A DNA stretch of 64,000 bases from Chromera velia (taxonomy: Eukaryota > Sar > Chromeraceae): assembly GCA_018398765.1 (NCBI GenBank), contig JAHBMJ010002686.1, positions 33,650 through 97,649 of the forward strand, in the 5' to 3' direction. Positions 10,091 through 23,300 of this stretch are shown here, piece by piece; the first letter of the stretch is position 1, and each line of letters opens with the position of its first letter. The position numbers were made by a program, and so were the translations under genes. The notes beneath the pieces were generated by a model. That model was not told the origin of the DNA and did not search any database. It saw only the letters and a list, made by a program, of their open reading frames with translations.

Positions 10091-12016
10091 GTAAGTGAGC
10101 ATAATCAACTACAGCGACTAATACAGCAAGCGTAGTAAGCGTGTAGTTTGGGACTGATATAACGTTGTGTTCAAATATTTTATAGACTAGCTCACAGTCT
10201 CAGTCACAGCTAGATGATTTAAAAGAGCAAGTTGATAATAGAAGGCGTATATAATGTTTGGCTACTATATATGCTACTATGCTACTACTAGAATGGCCAA
10301 AATATAAATAAAAGTAAATGAAAGAAACATTACAGCATATGTATCTGTATGTAAAAGACTTATATATTGACTCTGTAAATAAAAAATAAAAATGTAAGTA
10401 GATTTAAGCGGGGAGCACTGTGATTTTTTTTTTTATAAACAAAAATAAGTTGTTAAAGATTTATCCGTAATGTATTGCTACAGTTATAATTTCATTTTCT
10501 CTTTCACGTTTATTCACGTTAACACCATGTGTTAGCGAAGTCCTTGTACATCATTAATTTTCTTATTAGCAAACATATCTAATAGCAGAGCTCTTCTTAT
10601 TTCTTCTTCTCAACCGTTTTGAAGCCCGTCCAGCCGTCTCCGACCCTCTACGGCATTTACAGATGCCGTGGCTATGCTTTTGCGCAGCCAACAACCATGA
10701 TTGAGGGTTTTGTCATGCACCATATATTAATATGGGAATTAAGGGGAACCTGTTGCATGCATGTACCACGATCATGGACGTACCTCTCAGTGTTCTCACC
10801 CTATCTCACCTCTGGGGGCCACGGCATGTCCTGTAGGGACATTACATAAGTGTATACCAGTGCACGCGACCCGGAAAGCGGAATTAAATCGCAAGCATGC
10901 AACATGCCGTGGCCTCCGAGCCACGGTATCTGTAGCTCAAACCGAAAGGAAAAAAGTAAAGGTGAGCCCCGCCCCCTACACCGAATTTCGCACGCGCGCC
11001 ACTTACGTACTTCCTCACATTTTGGGTTGCAAACGCCTTATGGGACCGCGCAGTAAAAATTTTGCGCATGCATAATTGAAATGATTAAATTCGACCGCCT
11101 CTGAAGTCTGAATTCAGATGTGCTATCAGATGTGCTGTTCGACAGCTTTATCAGACTTTGTAATGTGGGTGAATAGATGAGGGAAATCTTCAACTTAATG
11201 ACGGACATGGGCGTGAGAGTGAGTGAGAGCTGGGTGAAAACACTACTCTTCAAACGTCGTCTCCGCACGTCTCAATCTGTCTATTGTGAGTTTCATATTG
11301 TTTCCGGACTAAGCAGATCTGCCCTTTGGTCAGGTCTCTACCTGTCCTGCTCCAAGGAAAGGTGAGTGGTCAATCTGTTCCTGTCTTCGTATTCCTCCTG
11401 TTTATTTGACTCCATAAATGAAAGGGAGACAGTCAGAAACAATCTGCTAGCAAGCGTATGCGACTCTCTGCCGTGAGCGAGCTACTGAAGCCGGGCGCCA
11501 GGGGGGCCCTATGGCTTTCCTCTAGGGTATTTGACTGTTTTAATTACGATTAAGATTCCATAGGTAAAATCATATAAAACACATAATAAAAAACATAAAT
11601 TATTCAAACATTTTAGGTTGAAGGAACGTAGTTCTTCTTAAAAAGCTTAAATCTAGTAAAATTAAACGTGATTACGGGCGAAACTAATCATATACCCCCC
11701 CTTTTATAGTATGTCTCTTATAACTGATTACGGATTACAAGATTATAGCATGTTTTATAAAAAGCCATCAATAATTTTTTGATGTCTTAGGTCTCTGTGT
11801 GACACTTTCTGTTTTTTGCTCACTGCACTGTACGGCACTACAACGTGTATGAGCTGCCAGTCAGTGTGTGTGACGCACTCGACTGTCTTGCTCGGTCTAA
11901 GACTTACTGACTCAGTTTAGAACCGCTTCCTTCTCCACCCCCTCCCCCTGCAAGACCTAATCCACCTAAACTAAGAAGGGCCACGTCTTAGTTCCTCTGA
12001 AGGAAAAAACAAGAAA
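10091..12016. other. AT-rich intergenic DNA with short hairpins
   Basis: Mostly AT-rich. A GC-richer patch (10600-11070) has hairpins around GCCGTGGC/GCCACGG words: 10812-10840 and 10903-10930. A weak ORF of 62 codons (11177-11365, +) ends near a GTGAGT donor but has no convincing partner. I see no supportable gene. Confidence 0.5.
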
Positions 12017-12238
12017 CTACTCCTCATTTTCCTCCTCCTTCTCCTCTCCGTCTTCCTCCTCCTCCTCCTCCTCCTCCTCCTCCTCCTCGTCGTCCCCCGC
12101 TTCCTCGCCTTCGCTCTGCTCTTCCTTATCGGAACTGTCACGGATGATGTCTCCCTCCTCCCCCATTTCTTTTTCACCCGTAGTATGCGCAGATTGCTCT
12201 TCTACCTCAGGAAAAGTCTGTTTATGGACGAAGATGAG
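12017..12238 (-). CDS. Possible acidic C-terminal exon
   Basis: The minus strand is open for 73 codons after a candidate acceptor (CTTTTAGTAG). It reads PEVEEQSAHTTGEKEMGEEG and then Asp/Glu-rich sequence with about a dozen consecutive Glu, ending at a TAG at 12017. Composition fits the disordered acidic tail of a nuclear protein. The Glu run is a GAG microsatellite, so part of the openness is trivial. No upstream exon found. Confidence 0.3.
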   Translation of the reverse strand, partial: LIFVHKQTFPEVEEQSAHTTGEKEMGEEGDIIRDSSDKEEQSEGEEAGDDEEEEEEEEEEEEDGEEKEEENEE

Positions 12239-13278
12239 CTACTAAAAGTCAAGGAAGCGTTCAAAGAGCCCCTTGCTCAAGACCCTGATGTTGTGATGGA
12301 TGTTGTAATTGAAGTCTAGTGATGACACTATCGCATTATGACGGTTTGATTTTGTTTTTTGAAGGAAGGTCCAAGGGGGGGTGGGGTGTTTACTCTATTC
12401 TACTACATATTTCGCATTACGAGTTTACGAGCCCTTTCTAGACATCACCCAAAGACACAACTTTAATCGCAGATTGCGAGCCAACCAGTGAGCACTTTGA
12501 TAACATTTTGACTTTGTTTGAAGTAATTTAATGCAATAAGTCCTAAAAAAATGGTTTTTAATGTAGGGGTGATGTTTAACACTAACATACCCTATGTATA
12601 ACCCCTAAAAGTCATAGAGTAATGTTTGAGCCTGCCATGCAATATATGTGATTTCCTGTCTGTACTGACTTTAGGCTGTGAATCCTTGTGTTTTTGAGTA
12701 AATGGGTGAATGAGTAGGCGTGTTGGGTTTCCGTGTCCGTCTGCATGTCTGTCTTAAAGTATCCCCCCGTTGCTGTCCACGATACTCGTTTCGATGCACG
12801 GTACCCCTGTAAAAAAAATCTGTGGTATTTATGTGCGTGGATGCCAGTCTGTGATGTGGTTTTATCTTCGTGTGCTCTGTCCGGCTTTCTCCGTTCCACA
12901 TTTTTCTGTGTCCCTTAGGCTATGTATATATTGAAATTCGTCTCCTTTGAGTGACCGGGTGCACATTGATTGAGTGCAGGAGTGCTGAGACTCTGAGGAG
13001 AAGCGCAAGGGCAAAAGACTGGCTGACTGACTGCCTGACTGACTGACTAAACCACTGATCGACTGGCAGCGACAAACAATCACAGTAACTGACTATTTGT
13101 CTGTCTTGTAGGTCTGTCTTGCTGTCTGTAAAAAAATTCCCCTCCCCTAGAATGAAAATATGGCCTGTTTGCCTGCCTGCCTTCCTGCTCGCCTGCCTAC
13201 CTATCTGTTTGCTTCTCCATATGTTTATCTGTATGACATTGTATATAGGTGTATATGTATATGTATGAGGCCAGGAAG

Positions 13279-13315
<37 letters not shown>

Positions 13316-13341
13316 TGAGAGCAAGAGTGAGAGCGAGAGTG

Positions 13342-13386
<45 letters not shown>

Positions 13387-13387
13387 A

Positions 13388-13437
<50 letters not shown>

Positions 13438-13878
13438 TGGGCAGCTTGTACTTCAAGGCTTTATCAGGACTATATCCATGATGTATTTCATTGTGTTGGC
13501 CTTTCTGCCTCATGTGTTTTTGTACGTACGTGAGAGCTTCTTCTGAAAGGCTCTATGATATTCCCGCTCCACTCTACCGCAGGGCCTGTATATGCTAGTG
13601 TGTATGGTTGTCTCTCGGTGTGTGTTTACCTGCATATTCCTTTATACGACGGTCACCACCAGGCGGTGTAACGAGGTCTGCTTGCTTGAAATCACACTCA
13701 AAACTCTCTGGGTTGCTTGCCTGCTTTGGGGTTACTGCCCAGGGCCACTGCCTCTTTTTGTACTGCACAATTTGTCTGTGAATGAAATGAAAGCCTTAGA
13801 AACTTTGAAGGAAAGGGAACATTCCTTAGCACATCCTTATCTGATCTTCCGTTCTCTTTCTCTCTCTCTCTCTCTCTC

Positions 13879-13926
<48 letters not shown>

Positions 13927-14034
13927 TCCGTCCATGCGTGTACGATCTATACCTGTGCGAGCTTGTCAGTCTGAGTAATGTGCGTGCTTATGTGTGCGTG
14001 CGATGTAGCGGTGAGAGTGTGAACTCTCTTTCTT

Positions 14035-14067
<33 letters not shown>

Positions 14068-15543
14068 NNNNNNNNNNNNNNNNNNNNNNNNNNNNNNNNN
14101 NNNNNNNNNNNNNNNNNNNNNNNNNNNNNNNNNNNNNNNNNNNNNNNNNNNNNNNNNNNNNNNNNNNNNNNNNNNNNNNNNNNNNNNNNNNNNNNNNNNN
14201 NNNNNNNNNNNNNNNNNNNNNNNNNNNNNNNNNNNNNNNNNNNNNNNNNNNNNNNNNNNNNNNNNNNNNNNNNNNNNNNNNNNNNNNNNNNNNNNNNNNN
14301 NNNNNNNNNNNNNNNNNNNNNNNNNNTGTGTGTGTATGTGTGTGTGTGTGTGTGTACGTGCGCACGTTAGCAGACAGGTGGCAGACGAAGACTCATGATC
14401 AGGGAGAGATAGAGAGCGAGAGAGGGAAAGAGCCAGATGGATGTACGGTTCTGCATAAAAGAAAAAGATCGAGGCCGATGCACCCAGACTGAAGTAGAGA
14501 AACTGACAGTGTCTCAGATAGACAGCAAGATTGAGAGATAAAGGCTAGAACAAAGGGTGAAAGATGATGAAAGAGTAACTATTGTGTAAGTGATGCAGAC
14601 ATATATGCAAACACTGTAATACACTGTCAAAGACTAGGTCAAATACTGTGGGTTCACTCCTCCCCGGTCCTCGGACCGTCCTTCGTTTCTGGGGCCTTTT
14701 TACAGATACTTTTACTATGTTTTCATATCGAACCTAATCGAGTTATTAGTATATTGAGAGATCACGTTAACTAGAAAACGAGTTAATCATTCTCTAGATC
14801 GTCATTTTTTCCTTTTTAAAAATGTTAGAAAAAATATGGCAAATTAGTTTTATAAACTCAGGTAAAGAATATGTATTGTAGACAGTTTGCAGATCGATTT
14901 GCTATAACTATGAATGAGAATTTCAGACTAATTTTTAGTCGTATTTAGGCCTTCATACGCGATAATGCACGACCCCCGGTTTCCCCCTTTCAACGGGGCC
15001 ACGGCATGCTCCGCAGGAGCATCAAATCGATGCATGTGTCGAGCGATATCGAGCGAGTGATAGCGAGTGTGTATCTTCTGCGTATTTTTGCGTCATTTCT
15101 GCGTCTTTCTGATGCATACTCATGCATGTCTTTCTGCGAAGACCCTAACTTCCGTGCAGTTTCTTCCATTCTGTCCTCTGTTTCCAACGCAGCTTTTCAT
15201 CCACCTGCAGAAAAACGACATGCAAACAAGGGGATCAAATATTCAGATTAGGGATTCTGATGTCGGGTTCTGTTGCCGCACGAAAAGGCGGAGGAGTGTT
15301 TTGAAGTCTGACAGGAATGTTGTCTCGCCTACCTAGCTTTTTGTGCGGATCCCTGCTCCTGAAGTGTCCATAGGGACTCTCAAACTTTGCTTGATAAGGA
15401 GTCGTGACGCTTGGGTGCTTCCAGGCCTTCCGAGTCAAGCCTGTGGAGAAAGGAGAGGAGATAGGTCAGTTCTTGTTCGCTGTCTCGTTTTTATAGTTGC
15501 CTCGTTCATCTTTCTCCCACCCTTTCCCTCGACAGTTTCCACC
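12239..15543. other. Intergenic, microsatellite-rich, with gap
   Basis: Contains (GA)n at 13283-13436, (TC)n then (TG)n at 13858-13924, and (TC)n running into 259 N (14068-14326), followed by (TG)n to 14355. From 14640 it is AT-rich. A short hairpin (GCCACGGCATGCTCCGCAGG) lies at 14998-15022. No gene can be supported. Confidence 0.6.
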
Positions 15544-17152
15544 ATGAACACGACTGCCACAACTGCAGACACAGCTAAGCAGACAGAAACACACACCAAG
15601 AGCACATCGCACAGCCCGCAGAAAAGAACAGTGCGAACATCGAAAGAAAAGAAGTGGTGCAAAGTAGTCAACCCGTTCAATCCTGCACAAAGTACGGATG
15701 AGTCTTCATGTGCATGCCTGCTTCTGCCTCTGAAGGAGAAGAGCAAGACATGTTTCCCCTTCATTGCTTCCTTTCCAAAGAAACAAACGGACAGATAGGC
15801 AGACCGACCAACACACCCAACACAAACTGACACTCACGGATGGACTGATAAACGCTGAGACAAACAGGCAGACAGAAAGCAAGACGGAGACGGGAGACGA
15901 GGGATGAAAAGCCCATGCAGGGCCCGAACTGGCACAAGCAACCCCGTCGACCGAAGGAAATGACAAGCAATCGAAGGAAATGACAAGCCAGTACGACTCC
16001 TCACAAATATCAAGAGGAAAAGAGATCAAGAGAGGAAGAGAGGAAAAGAGAGAGACAGAGGTGTCTGGAGGGAGAGAGGAATGGAAGAAGCATGGGCGCA
16101 CTCCGGCTGCCGAGATCACACCGCGATCGAGCGCATTCAGTGCCAGAGGGACAGGAGGACCTCCAGAATTCGCGAAGTTCTTTCCAGAGCCCCAGTGCCA
16201 GATACACACACTTATGGACAGACGTGGCGTCTCCTTCTGCGTCTAATTCAAGTTTTCTTTGTCAAACCTGTACCAGTGCAACTCCTCAACCCACCCCCTC
16301 TTCCCTCCCCCTCTTCCTTTCTGCATTCCTGCAGGTCGACTCGACCACCGCGACTGAAGAGCTTTCGGGGACTCCCCTCTCGGCGGGGGGGCTTTGTGTC
16401 TGCGGCACTGTGGATGGTGAATGAGGAGAGACCGAGAAATCCATGGCTGGTCAGTTGCATGGGCAGATAGGCTGTTTGAGTGTGTCCGAGGGAGCCAGCG
16501 AGGTTTGAGGAGGTCAGATCTGATTCAATTAATTGGGGGGAGGCGGTTCTGCCACGTGCGATTAATCATCCGTCTCTGTCCTTCTTTCTCTCGATTCCTT
16601 CTTTCGTTCGTTCGTTCTTTTCTTTTATCGCAAAGTTGAAGCCTTTTCGGTTGCGTCCCTTGTGAAGGTGAGTCGGCTGCGTTGGACTGCTTTATTGCCT
16701 GGGCGGCCTTTCCCAAGGGTTTGTTTAGTGCGAGTTCGCATGCGCTTGTGTTCTGGTTGAAAGAGAGAAATTCAAGCCTCGAAATTACACGACGGCCACG
16801 GGTTCCAAAATGGGCTTGCTTCTGCCAGATGCCAGGCTAGCTGCCAGACATGCAGGCAGGCGAGGCGGTACTGCATGGGCCTGGTTGGTTGTAGATGTAT
16901 GTCTGCGCTGTCGTGTCTTTTCGTGTTCTGTTGCCTGTGTCACTCTGGAGTGGGGGGGTGGGTGGGGAGCGGAGGACAGCCAATCCGGGACGAGAGGTTG
17001 ACGAGTGGAGTCGATGGGAGAGATCCGGTCTTGAAAGGAACGAAGGAGACGACAAGAAAGACGGAGAGGGGGGCTCTCAGGTCGCCGACGTTGAACGCAT
17101 GCATGCAGTGGATGTCCTTCATGACTGTCTGTCTAGCTTGGAACGCAGCTGA
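15544..17152 (+). CDS. Hypothetical five-exon protein
   Basis: Model by phase agreement: exon 1 from the ATG at 15544 (context CCACCATGAAC) to 15663 (or 15691), then 16335-16416, 16636-16667, 16856-16883 and 16980-17152 (TGA). The first exon is Thr/Lys-rich (TVRTSKEKKWCKVV). Exon 2 reads TEELSGTPLSAGGLCVCG, exon 3 EAFSVASLVK. The last exon is acidic and helical (EVDEWSRWERSGLERNEG, VERMHAVDVLHDCLSSLERS). An acceptor (cgacag) sits just before the ATG, so there may be a 5' untranslated exon. Intron 1 contains one copy of a dispersed repeat. The first donor and the purine-rich last acceptor are the weakest points. No family recognised. Confidence 0.45.
15919..16270. repeat. Dispersed repeat, copy 1
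   Basis: Shares about 270-330 bp with 17600-17935, including GATCACACCGCGATCGAGC, GGGACAGGAGGACCTCCAGA and AGAGCCCCAGTGCCAGATAC. Both copies are in the same orientation with a few per cent divergence. No terminal repeats or protein seen; a SINE-like or local duplication origin is possible. Confidence 0.75.
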
Positions 17153-17599
17153 CCGACCAGGACGGACGGACGGGCGGGGGTGCAACGGCGTGGGGATTTC
17201 CGGAGGCGGGGGTCCGGCCGGGAATCCCGGGAGCGGGGAAGCGGGAGGGAGCTAGGCGGCAGCGGGTCCTCACTTCAGGGATGATACAGGCATCAGATGC
17301 AATGCTCGAAAGTCTCCACGCACGCATCGTCGTGCATTTTGTTGGTGACTGAGAGATATTGAGAGCTTGCAGCATGCGAATAATCGTGTGTGAAGGCAAC
17401 CGTTCTGTTCGTTGCAGCTAGCTAGGCCTTTGTATTGTTTTCTTCTCGACATGGAGTAGTTTTCGCCCTCCCTTTCTTTGCTTCTGACGTCATAGTCTTC
17501 CTCTTTACCCCTTGTCCGCGCGTTGTTCCGTTGTGTGTTTTCTGTTTGCCTGTCTAGTTGTGCAGGGACATGGAGGGACAGGGAGGAGAAGAGTCAGAT

Positions 17600-17935
17600 C
17601 AGGGCCCGGACGGTTGGCGACTTGGCGGAGGGCGGTAAAGACAGAGCAGGTCAGTGAAAAGAACCTCTTTTTGCACACATTGAGAGGAAAGGAGATCAAG
17701 AGAGGCCGAGAGAGACAGAGGTGTCTCGAGGGAGAGAGAAATGGAAGAAGCATGGACGCACTGAGACTCCCGAGATCACACCGCGATCGAGCAAATTCAG
17801 AGCCAGAGGGACAGGAGGACCTCCAGAATTCGCAAAGTTCTTTCCAGAGCCCCAGTGCCAGATACACACACTTACGGACAGATGTGGCGTCTCTTTCTGC
17901 GTTTAATTCCAGTTTTCTTTGCCAGACCTGACCAG
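17600..17935. repeat. Dispersed repeat, copy 2
   Basis: Partner of the copy in intron 1 of the upstream gene. It begins near CAGGGCCCGGA and ends where the DNA becomes AT-rich. Confidence 0.75.
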
Positions 17936-18470
17936 CGATGATTTTAGTCGACAAACAACTGTTGTTCAATTGTTGCACAACCGTTGTTTTGGTGTTGCAT
18001 AAATTTTGCTTAAGGATTTTGGTTTGCTTAGCTGTTCTAGTACTTGTTGCACAAAAAAAAAAAAATAATAATTTAAGCCAATTCTGGCTAAGTGTGATCT
18101 GTAAAGTTATTTTTATAATTAAGCCTAACCACAGACTTTGGACTTTAAAGTTTAAAACTTCTTTGGTTTTGAAACTTTAAAAATAATATCGATGTGTTGT
18201 TTCTAGTGTTGTTTAGGATTGTTTAGTGCCGCTAGGATTGTTTAGCGGCAAGTCGCCGGCAACTTCAGCCTTTTAAAACATTTTTCAATGTATGTTAAAA
18301 AATTTTTAACATGCGTTTCAAAAGTTATATTTTAGAGTGTAGAAACTCAAAGTCTCAAACCAGACTTTAAACTTTATTTCACTTTAAAACTTTACAGATC
18401 ACACCTAGAATTCTGGTTTATTTTTGTTGTTGTTCACAATTTGTTGTGATAAATATAATATGTCTAGGTC
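17936..18470. repeat. AT-rich imperfect inverted repeat (MITE-like)
   Basis: GTGTGATCTGTAAAGTT near 18096 recurs inverted near 18395, each beside an inverted CCAGAATT-type word and TTTAAAGT-rich arms. TTGTTGCACAA-type words flank both sides. The whole would fold as a long hairpin. No clear target duplication. Confidence 0.5.
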
Positions 18471-18994
18471 TTAATCATAGTTATAATTAGTCATAATGAT
18501 TTAATTCTAAATTTAATTGATTAGGATTAGGATTTATGTTCCGATGCACCGATAGTGATGCCCTAGGTAGACCTAGGGTAGAGCACTGACTACCAAAAGT
18601 CTAGATCAGACTTTATGAAATTAAACAGGCTTTAAATGCCTTTAAAACAGCTGGGCCGTGGCTTATTAATTGAAAGTACATCAAAATACGTTGCAAACGG
18701 TTGCTTTGACATACATGCATTGGCAACAACCTAGGCAACAACTCACACAGTCCGCAGTCAATTCCACAAATATTTATTCTTTGACTTTCTTCCTTCAGCA
18801 TTGGAATTAGGATCAGGATTCATGTTCCTCTGTCTTAATTTTGTCTGTACACGCAGAGTTCCGAGTCCCTGAACTCTTTTCCCCCGATGCTGGAAGAAGT
18901 AAGGGCATACAATCAAACATACACTCGCTCGTAAATGTCCGATTATTGTTACAACACACATGCACACGCACACGCATTTACACAGATACACACA

Positions 18995-19026
<32 letters not shown>

Positions 19027-20329
19027 TCACAGACGCACCCCCGCTCCCACACACACACAGAGTGCACACAGAAACAAACACTCACTCGCTACATGTCTAG
19101 TATTGCAGCCGCCCCAGTGCATCTCTACTTTCTGTCGGTCTACAAACACGTGCGTCTCTTGCACGCATCCAAAAGCCAAGAAAAACCCATTAAGAGGAGA
19201 GAAGAGAGGACACCTCCCCCCCTCTGTTCCATCTATTTGTTTGTCTGGTCAATCGATCGATCGATGGCCGGGGTCGGATGAGAAAGCCGCTAGGAGGGGG
19301 GGGAATGCATGCAGAAACTTCCCTTTCCTTTCCTTCACACCTGATAGGCACGGGGGACGGAGAAAAGGGGAAAAAGCGTGTGATGCGATGCGGGTCTTTC
19401 AGGGGCCCAACGTAGGGAGAGTCGACAGAAATTCAAGTGAGTGGAAATGTAAATTGACAATTTTGCTCAATAGTGAAGTGAGGTGATGTGAGACAAAAAC
19501 AGTTGAGGGACAGAGAGAGGAGGAGAGAAAGGGCTTCAGGATCGAGGTGAACAAGTTCATTTCTTTTCTCCTGGGTACTCATCCGATACAACAAGTGCGC
19601 TCTTCTGTCTCGTTTGTTTGCTTTTGCCCTCCGGCACTTTTACCCCTTTCCTACAGGAGCCCCCGTCCAGTCGACCAGACCAACAAAAGAAGGAAGAGTG
19701 ATGAAGGAAGAGTAAAGAGAATGGGCACCGGAAGGTCTCGGACACTCTCTCTGGCCCTCCTCAGGCTGCCCTCCCAGCAGATTGAGGGAATAAGGGAGTG
19801 AGTAGATGTTCCAATCAACCCTCCCTCTCCTTATCCCCCCCATCAGCCCCCAGTCACCCATTCAGCCGTCCACTCTGTAAAATCAATCCTCCTTTCCCTC
19901 CCGTTGCTCCACACGACTCACTACTCACCCTACTATTAATAATAAGTATGCCCCGCCCTGCACGACCCGACCTCACCAGGCCCTGAAGGACCCAGGAGCG
20001 TCCGCCCCCGGCCCGCTCATCACCAGCGCTTTCTGCAAAAGGACAGATTGGATTGAAAAGGAGAAGAAGAAGAATGAAAAACGGAATTCAATGAGGCAAA
20101 GTCAAGCCTCAAAGTGGCCAGAAGAGACAAATGGCAAACAGGGCAAAAAAGAGAGAGAGGCTTTCCTAATCTAGTACTCACAGAACACGAAATGAAGAGA
20201 GAGAGAATCAACGGGACGGAGAGAGAGGGGGAGAGAGAGCGCAAAGGAGCAAGCAAGTCGAGAAACAAAAGCTGAAAAAAAAGAAGAAAGAAAAGACGGG
20301 AACAAAGAGCAGGGAAGAAAATCAATATT
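18471..20329. other. Intergenic; possible further exons
   Basis: AT-rich to 18800, then a (CA)n array (18958-19027). From 19300 the DNA is coding-like on both strands. A frame after cctttcctacag (19659) reads TNKRRKSDEGRVKRMGTGRS on the plus strand. The minus strand could hold the last exon of the gene ending near 20330. I cannot choose between them. Confidence 0.4.
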
Positions 20330-23300
20330 TTTCGCGAAGAAAACTGCCAAGCTGAGGACCCCATAGCCAACAACACCACATGCTCACGCAGTGCCCCCAC
20401 TGACCCTGACTGCCAGTCGGAGGGAGTCTCTTCTCTTCAGGTGAGGCGGGACGTAGTCGTTGGGTTTCGGGAGAGGTTTGCATCTTCTGTTCGGGTACTT
20501 CCTGCGAGATCCATCCATCCATCCATGCATCGCGTCGATCGGTCGGTCGAGTCGTCGTTTGTTCGTGTCGTCGTTCAGTGCACAAATGAGTGGAGTCAGT
20601 CAGGCATGGGTTGGAAGAATGAATGCAACGAAGTACACCGATGCTGTACAAAGAAAAGAAGGTAGGCAAAGAGGCAGACAGGCAGGCTCAAAGTCAATCA
20701 GAGAAGCAGAAAAGAGGCACATAGCAGTCAAACCAGAAAAGAAATCCCCAACGAGGACAAACAATCAATTTGTCTGTTCCCCTATCCCCAATGCTGCTCG
20801 ACACCCTCCTATGCAGAGGACCAGAACCGAACAGACCCTCATGGATGCATGCAGACAGACAGACAGACAGACGTACCCACCCTGTGGTGACGACACCTGC
20901 CACAGACTTGTTGTGGATGACCCCCAAAGGTCTCATCTCCGCACACACCCCTCCACTGCCAGGAGCACGCCCCACCCCCGCGACCCCCCCCAGGTTGACG
21001 CAGCTTTGGGGGGAGACGGGGCGACGCGGGTGCCGGAGGGAGACGGCAGGGGATCGCCCTCTTCTTTCCCTCTCAGGTTGGGCAGAGAAGGGACGCTGAC
21101 GGAGAGGGTCCTGCTCCTGCTGCTGTGACGTTCTCAGTCGCCCCCCCTCACCCTCAATCTCGGGCCAGTCGCTGAAGTCTGGATCTGCACAGCCAGTCGC
21201 AAAACAAAGGAAGGAAGAGGGATGGAGAGGGAATGAACGAAAGTTGCGAGGGAGAGAGGGAAGGATCGAGGTGAAAAGAGCAAGAGGCAGAAGGAACAAT
21301 GAAAGAAGGAAAATTCAAGAAAGAGGCAGGCCAACGAAGGCAAGACATAGGACGAGCAAGCAAGCGATTTGACTTTTTTGAGGGTGGGATCAAACGAGAG
21401 GGATTGGAACATTGCAAGGGAAGGAACAAAAAAAGTGCCAATCAAGCCGCCAAGAGCTGCCTGACGGAGACCCTTCCGTCTTCCCCTGACCCCAGACTTT
21501 CCCACGCCCACAACGATAGACACGCTGACTGACTGACAGAGTGCTTCCTCCTCGGCCCATCTCCGCGAGACGCTGGAAGGCCTCGCCACACGAGGCTTTG
21601 AGGGTTCCTGCCTGGCCGAGACGGCCCTCAGGTACCTGCAGCCAGGAAGGAAGGAAGAAAGCCCGGTAGCAGACACAGAAGAGAGAAGAAGCGGACGGTA
21701 AGCTGCCGCACGAAGTCGACAGACACCACGGTCAGGTCTCCATCTCACACGAAGGAACAGAATCTTTGACAGAAATATTTCCGCAGAATCTCATCATCTG
21801 GAAGGGCATTTGAGGGAATCAGAGGGCCAAGGAAGGGGGCTCAGGCGAAACAAATAGGGTGGGCAAACCGTCTGACCAGAAAGATGCGGCCAGGCAGGCA
21901 GACAGACTGAGAGAATATGCAGGAAGGCACACTGAGAGAAAACGTCAAAAAAGGCAAATAACCTAACAAAGAGACATGTCCACAAAAGTGCCAATGAAGA
22001 CAGACCGATCGCTTTCCCACTGCCTTCTGGCTGCTGCGTGCCGAGCCATGACGTCACCCTTCGGGGGCCTCAGAGCCGTGCCCTCTCCAAAATAGGGTGG
22101 CAGAATGACTGAACGAGCAGACGCAGGGGGGGAGCGAAGACACAAATGAGAAAGTGCAGGTGGACACAACTGAGGCTGCAATGACCTCACGGTAGAGATC
22201 GTTGACGAAAGAATCGTAGAGAAAATAAAGCAAAGAGGGTTTTTTCTACTGTCCATCGAACAAATTTCCAGAAGTGCAGCAACAAAGGAAACAATGAAAG
22301 CCAGACATGAACCAAACGAAGGACATTTTTTCCGTGCGACCTCTACTTCCTTCCGCCTTGCCCCCTCCCACCTGCCCAGTTCCTGTCTGTAAAAATCTCT
22401 GTGTCTGAATGGGAATGGATACGTTTTCTTTTCCTACGCATGCGTGAGAACCAACTGTGCTGAAGAGTGACTGACTGTCTGATTGACTGACTGACTGACG
22501 GACATGAGGGAGAAATCGAGTCGTCGATAGGAACGCCGAAGAGTTCACAGCTCTGCGGGTCCAACCCCCCTCCCTGGAATCTCGCGGAGACCCAGCCCTC
22601 CCCCTCCCCTTCCTGCACCCCCCCGCCTCTCTCCCTCTCCCTGCCGCGAGCCCCCGGAACATTGTGCACAACCCCCACAGGCCTCCAAGGAGCCCGTTCT
22701 CTCCCCCTCACTCCGTGCTCCTGCACCAACTTGTGTGCTCGCGAGTCCGGCAGAAATGAGTGGAAGGCAAAACCGGCCTCTCCCTCACCCCTAGGAGGAG
22801 GAGGCACCCCCATCCCCTGCAGAGGGACCCCAGCAGAAGGCAGATGATCCATCGGACCCTCAGCAGACGGATAGCCGGGGTAACTGCCTGCAGACCCCTC
22901 CAACCCCATTCCCACACCCTGCGAGTGGAATGCTGCCCGTCCCCCCCCCAGACCCTCCATCTCTCTCTCACGACCGCCTCCAGCTGCTGCTGCAGCCCCA
23001 TGGAGTCGTTCTTGCAGCGCAGGAGACGAAGAGAGGCTGTGGGTGGAGGGATGGAGTCCCCCAGCAGGCACCCCCCGTTCCCCTGGCCGCCCCAGAATCC
23101 GGCGTCGTTCCTCTGTGGGGTCTCCCGGCGGCTGGAGACGATAGAAGCGCGAGGGTCCTCTCCTCTCTCTGTCTGCCTCTTGAGTGGAGGCCTGCAGAGA
23201 CAGACAGAGGGGGCAACAGAGAAGAAGGAAGACCATGGAATTTACGATCGCGGGGCGCTGACCCTCAACCATATAAAGCTCAAGGGTGAAGCAAACGGCT

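Noticed and set aside
19386-19801. Two-exon plus-strand gene (MRVFQGPNVGRVDRN with a Lys/Arg-rich second exon)
   Set aside because: The phases of the best donor and acceptor give only a short product, and the minus strand competes for the same DNA; noted as possible exons only.
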